Of a DNA stretch of 64,000 bases, positions 60,680 through 64,000 are shown piece after piece; the first letter of the stretch is position 1; each line of letters opens with the position of its first letter. Origin of the DNA: Kluyvera georgiana ATCC 51603 (GTDB taxonomy: Bacteria; Pseudomonadota; Gammaproteobacteria; Enterobacterales; Enterobacteriaceae); NCBI RefSeq assembly GCF_001654985.1, contig NZ_LXEU01000081.1, forward strand, positions 1 through 64,000, in the 5' to 3' direction. The notes beneath the pieces are model-generated. The model saw nothing but the letters and a program-made list of their open reading frames with translations. It was not told where the DNA came from and ran no database searches. The translations under genes were made by a program, and so were the position numbers.

Positions 60680-61471
60680 ATGCCTGAAGGTCCAGAGATC
60701 CGTCGCGCGGCGGATAGCCTCGAAGCGGCGATAAAAGATAAAACATTAACCGAGGTCTGGTTTGCATTCCCCGAACTCGCGCCCTACGCGGCGGAGCTGG
60801 TTGGGCAACACGTCATGCGCGTAGAAACACGCGGTAAGGCGCTGTTAACGCATTTTTCAGGCGGTCTGACGCTCTACAGTCATAATCAGCTGTACGGCGT
60901 ATGGCGGGTGGTGAAGGCCGGCGAAATACCACAGACCACGCGAATGCTGCGCGTGAAGCTACAAACGGAGGATAAAGCCATCCTGCTGTACAGCGCTTCC
61001 GATATTGAAATGCTGACGGCGGAAACGTTAAAAACGCATCCGTTTTTGCTGCGCGTTGGGCCCGATGTACTTGATATGACCTTAACGCCGGAGGCGGTAA
61101 AAACGCGGCTGCTGTCGGCAAAATTCCGCAACCGCCAGTTCTCCGGCCTGTTGTTGGACCAGGCGTTTCTCGCGGGGCTTGGTAACTATCTGCGGGTTGA
61201 GATCCTCTGGCAGGTGGGGTTAACCGGGAACCATAAAGCTTCGCAGCTTGATGAACAGCAGCTCGGAGCATTGTCGCATGCGCTGCTCGATATTCCTCGA
61301 CTCTCCTACAACACGCGCGGGCAGGTGGATGATAACAAGCACCACGGCGCGTTGTTCCGTTTTAAGGTGTTTCATCGCGATGGCGAAGCGTGCGAGCGCT
61401 GCGGTGGGGTGATTAAGAAGACGATGCTGTCCTCAAGGCCGTTTTATTGGTGTCCGGGGTGCCAGTGTTAA
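60680..61471 (+). CDS. nei: Endonuclease VIII (Nei)
   Basis: Nei is a DNA glycosylase and AP lyase that removes oxidised pyrimidines. The N-terminal PEGPEIRRA supplies the Pro1/Glu2 catalytic residues after Met removal. Lys52 in [11 protein letters not shown] is conserved. A helix-two-turn-helix and a C-terminal zinc finger (CERC and CPGC pair) end the 263-residue protein, the E. coli length. Confidence 0.97.
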   Translation: MPEGPEIRRAADSLEAAIKDKTLTEVWFAFPELAPYAAELVGQHVMRVETRGKALLTHFSGGLTLYSHNQLYGVWRVVKAGEIPQTTRMLRVKLQTEDKAILLYSASDIEMLTAETLKTHPFLLRVGPDVLDMTLTPEAVKTRLLSAKFRNRQFSGLLLDQAFLAGLGNYLRVEILWQVGLTGNHKASQLDEQQLGALSHALLDIPRLSYNTRGQVDDNKHHGALFRFKVFHRDGEACERCGGVIKKTMLSSRPFYWCPGCQC

Positions 61472-61549
61472 GTAGGCCGGATAAGGCGTAGCCGCCATCC
61501 GGCAATGTGCGCTGATATTGCCTGATGGCGCTTTGCTTATCAGGCCTAC
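61472..61549. repeat. BIME between nei and gltA
   Basis: Inverted REP units (GTAGGCCGGATAAGGCG with GCCGCCATCCGGC, then GCCTGATGGCGC with GCTTATCAGGCCTAC) begin at the nei stop, between convergent genes. Confidence 0.9.
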
Positions 61550-61582
61550 GGGATGGGCAAGCGGCTTCGGAGTTACTGCCAT

Positions 61583-61609
61583 AAAAAAAGCGCCCGCAGG
61601 CGCTTTTTT
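61583..61609. terminator. Bidirectional terminator between nei and gltA
   Basis: AAAAAAAGCGCC-CGCA-GGCGCTTTTTT has A and T tracts on both sides, so it can terminate both convergent genes. Confidence 0.95.
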
Positions 61610-61625
61610 ACACTCAAACCCTCGA

Positions 61626-62909
61626 TTACTTCTTGAGGTCTGATTTGAAGTCGCGCTGCTCGTAGCCGGTGTACAGCTGACGCGGACGCGCGATTTTCAT
61701 GCCGTCGGTGTGCATTTCGTTCCAGTGAGCAATCCAGCCGATGGTGCGCGCCATCGCGAAGATCACGGTGAACATGGAGGACGGAATGCCCATCGCTTTC
61801 AGGATGATACCGGAGTAGAAATCGACGTTCGGGTACAGTTTCTTCTCGATGAAGTACGGGTCGTTAAGCGCGATGTGCTCCAGCTCCATCGCCACTTCCA
61901 GCAGATCGTCTTTGGTACCCAGCTCTTTCAGCACTTCGTGGCAGGTTTCGCGCATGACGGTCGCACGCGGATCGTAGTTTTTGTACACGCGGTGGCCGAA
62001 GCCCATCAGACGGAAAGAGTCATTCTTGTCTTTCGCACGACGCACGAATTCTGGAATGTGCTCAACGGAGCTGATTTCTTCCAGCATTTTCAGCGCGGCT
62101 TCGTTGGCGCCGCCGTGTGCCGGCCCCCACAGGGAAGCAATACCGGCCGCGATACAGGCAAACGGGTTGGCCCCGCTGGAGCCTGCGGTACGCACGGTGG
62201 AGGTAGAAGCGTTCTGTTCGTGGTCAGCGTGCAGGATCAGGATACGGTCCATCGCACGTTCCAGCACCGGGTTCACTTCGTAATCTTCACACGGCGTTGC
62301 GAACATCATACGCAGGAAGTTACCGGCATAGGAGAGATCGTTACGCGGATAAATGAACGGCTGGCCAATCGAATATTTGTAACACATGGCCGCCATGGTC
62401 GGCATTTTGGACAGCAGACGGAATGCGGCGATTTCACGATGACGCGGGTTATTCACGTCCAGAGAGTCGTGATAGAACGCCGCCAGCGCGCCGGTAATCC
62501 CGCACATCACCGCCATCGGGTGAGAGTCGCGGCGGAACGCGTGGAACAGACGGGTGATCTGCTCGTGAATCATGGTGTGGCGAGTGACGGTAGTGGTGAA
62601 CTCGTCGAATTCGGCCTGGCTCGGTTTTTCGCCGTACAGCAGAATGTAGCAAACTTCGAGGTAATTAGATTCGGTGGCTAACTGATCGATTGGGAAGCCG
62701 CGGTGCAGCAGGATCCCTTCGTCGCCATCAATAAAAGTAATCTTAGACTCGCAAGATGCGGTAGAGGTAAAACCAGGGTCAAAAGTAAAAATGCCTTTTG
62801 AACCGAGAGTACGGATATCAATAACATCCTGACCGAGCGTGCCTTTCAGCACATCAAGTTCAATAGCAGTATCACCGGATAGAGTGATTTTTGCCTTTGT
62901 ATCAGCCAT
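61626..62909 (-). CDS. gltA: Citrate synthase (type II)
   Basis: GltA condenses acetyl-CoA with oxaloacetate; the enterobacterial enzyme is a hexamer inhibited by NADH. The 427-residue protein matches E. coli. The active-site histidine and aspartate are in [11 protein letters not shown] (His264), [14 protein letters not shown] (His305) and VDFYSG (Asp362). It is divergent from sdhC with a 650-base gap holding both promoters. Confidence 0.98.
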   Translation of the reverse strand: MADTKAKITLSGDTAIELDVLKGTLGQDVIDIRTLGSKGIFTFDPGFTSTASCESKITFIDGDEGILLHRGFPIDQLATESNYLEVCYILLYGEKPSQAEFDEFTTTVTRHTMIHEQITRLFHAFRRDSHPMAVMCGITGALAAFYHDSLDVNNPRHREIAAFRLLSKMPTMAAMCYKYSIGQPFIYPRNDLSYAGNFLRMMFATPCEDYEVNPVLERAMDRILILHADHEQNASTSTVRTAGSSGANPFACIAAGIASLWGPAHGGANEAALKMLEEISSVEHIPEFVRRAKDKNDSFRLMGFGHRVYKNYDPRATVMRETCHEVLKELGTKDDLLEVAMELEHIALNDPYFIEKKLYPNVDFYSGIILKAMGIPSSMFTVIFAMARTIGWIAHWNEMHTDGMKIARPRQLYTGYEQRDFKSDLKK

Positions 62910-63220
62910 TTACGGTCTCCTTAGCGCCTTTTTGCTTAAGACTGCCGGATGCCGGATTTGCAATTCAAAAAATATTTCGACGGTGCCAGTTTGTTATTTG
63001 GCTCACGGCTCTGCTGTAGAGATAAAGCAAGGGTACAGAGCAAGGGCGCTTGACGGTGCACGTCTAATCTACAGTGAAACAACAGCAAATCAGGGTCTTA
63101 GCAATCCAATGATTCAAACCTGAACAAACACTAATAACGTTACAGCCAGGCCAGGTCAACCCAATCACACTGTTACATAACTTATTATCAGGTGAAAGAG
63201 TGCCCCCATAACTTTTGAGC

Positions 63221-63250
63221 ATTATATGCTTTTACAGGTGATGGTTGTAA
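63221..63250 (-). promoter_or_regulatory. Upstream gltA promoter
   Basis: Minus-strand TTACAA and TATAAT are spaced by 18 bases. The start site would lie about 300 bases upstream of gltA, in line with the far promoter reported in E. coli. Confidence 0.6.
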
Positions 63251-63307
63251 CAATAATGTTTAATATTTGTCAAATCACGTGATTAATTTTTAAAAAATTG
63301 TTTTAAT

Positions 63308-63323
63308 CGTGAGCGTGATCACT
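63308..63323. promoter_or_regulatory. CRP site upstream of sdhC
   Basis: CGTGAGCGTGATCACT fits TGTGA-N6-TCACA with both GTGA/TCAC cores intact. It is centred about 80 bases before the sdhC start site. Confidence 0.65.
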
Positions 63324-63360
63324 GTTCTGCATAAAACCAGACAAACTATATGTAGGTTAA

Positions 63361-63389
63361 TTGTAATGATTTTGTGAACAGCCTATACT
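63361..63389 (+). promoter_or_regulatory. sdhC promoter
   Basis: TTGTAA and TATACT are spaced by 17 bases, placing the transcript start near 63396 and a leader of about 165 bases that is a known target of sRNAs such as RyhB and Spot 42 in E. coli. Confidence 0.75.
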
Positions 63390-63561
63390 GCCGCCAGGTC
63401 TCCGGAACTCCCTGCAATCCCGAGCCACCCAGCGTTGTAGCGCGTCGTTTTAGCATCTGGAAGCAGATTTAACCATGACGCGAAGTTATAGAAAGGACGC
63501 TGCTTGACCCGCCTGCAGACCGGAGGAAGGAAATAATAAGAACAGCATGTGGGCGTTATTC

Positions 63562-63951
63562 ATGATAAGAAATGTGAAAAAACAAAGACCTGTCAATCTG
63601 GATTTGACAACAATCCGGTTCCCTATAACAGCGATAGCGTCCATTCTTCATCGCGTTTCCGGCGTGATTACGTTTGTGGCGGTGGGCATTCTGCTATGGC
63701 TGCTGGGCACCAGTCTCTCCTCCCCGGAAGGCTTCCTGACCGCTTCCTCCATCATGAGCAGTTTCTTCGTTAAATTCATTATGTGGGGCATCCTCACTGC
63801 GCTGGCCTACCACGCCGTTGTGGGTATCCGTCACGTGTTAATGGATTTCGGTTATATCGAAGAAACCCTCGAAGCCGGTCAGCGCTCTGCCAAAATTTCT
63901 TTCGTTATTACAGTCGTGCTTTCAATTCTTGCAGGAGTCCTCGTATGGTAA
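63562..63951 (+). CDS. sdhC: Succinate dehydrogenase cytochrome b556 subunit
   Basis: SdhC is a membrane anchor of complex II, providing heme b and the ubiquinone site with SdhD. The start at MIRNVKKQRPVNLD gives 129 residues; an ATG five codons upstream is possible. It has three membrane helices, the SILHRVSGV motif with the conserved Ser/Arg near residue 30 and the heme-ligand histidine in AYHAVVGIRHVLMD. Its stop overlaps the sdhD start by 7 bases. Confidence 0.97.
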   Translation: MIRNVKKQRPVNLDLTTIRFPITAIASILHRVSGVITFVAVGILLWLLGTSLSSPEGFLTASSIMSSFFVKFIMWGILTALAYHAVVGIRHVLMDFGYIEETLEAGQRSAKISFVITVVLSILAGVLVW

Positions 63952-64000
63952 GCAACGCCTCAGCATTAGGACGCAACGGCGTACATGACTTCATCCTCGT
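63945..64000 (+). CDS. sdhD: Succinate dehydrogenase membrane anchor SdhD (start only)
   Basis: Only the first 18 codons are visible (MVSNASALGRNGVHDFIL), identical in pattern to E. coli SdhD. The GCAGGAG ribosome-binding site lies inside sdhC. The rest of the gene and sdhAB are outside. Confidence 0.95.
   Translation, partial: MVSNASALGRNGVHDFIL

Larger units (their letters stand above)
62910..63561. promoter_or_regulatory. gltA-sdhC divergent control region
   Basis: A 652-base gene-free interval with a long gltA leader, a gltA promoter, an sdhC promoter and a CRP-like site. Part is AT-rich, consistent with ArcA and CRP control known in E. coli. I did not identify ArcA sites with certainty. 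Confidence 0.8.

Overview
The window is ordinary enterobacterial core chromosome, roughly the 14 to 16 minute region of Escherichia coli. Gene order, protein sequences recalled from memory and REP/BIME repeats place it in the Escherichia, Salmonella and Citrobacter group. It is not E. coli K-12 itself. A Citrobacter-like species is my guess, not a firm assignment. No insertion sequence, prophage, integrase, CRISPR array or origin is visible.

Left part (1-22.9 kb): a minus-strand run encodes cell elongation and ribosome or cofactor functions: rlpA (cut by the edge), rodA, mrdA, rlmH, rsfS, cobC, nadD, holA, lptE and leuS. Divergent ybeL and then rihA follow. Next come the glutamate/aspartate ABC importer gltIJKL, with the SroC sRNA region between gltI and gltJ, then lnt, corC, ybeY, ybeZ and miaB. 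ubiF is on the plus strand.

Middle part (23-47 kb): a seven-gene tRNA operon (Met, Leu, Gln x2, Met, Gln x2 in transcription order) is followed by asnB and a Tat-signal amidohydrolase that K-12 lacks at this place. The amino-sugar regulon comes next: nagD-nagC-nagA-nagB on the minus strand, and nagE, glnS and chiP-chiQ on the plus strand. NagC operator pairs lie upstream of nagB/nagE and of chiP. Then come fur (with the uof upstream ORF), fldA, ybfE, ybfF, seqA, pgm, potE and speF. The ornithine-sensing leader peptide speFL lies ahead of speF.

Right part (47-64 kb): kdpE, kdpD, kdpC, kdpB, kdpA and kdpF form the potassium uptake operon, with a KdpE box upstream. ybfA, phr, dtpD and ybgI follow. 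A DUF1266-like membrane-anchored protein sits where K-12 has the pxpBCA 5-oxoprolinase genes. nei, gltA, and divergent sdhC and sdhD (cut by the edge) end the window.

The main accessory differences from K-12, judged from memory, are the amidohydrolase, the DUF1266 gene, and the absence of the ybeQ-hscC cluster, ybgA and pxpBCA. I found no convincing evidence of a wholly new system. The best leads are the two lineage-specific genes and several regulatory RNA or leader structures.
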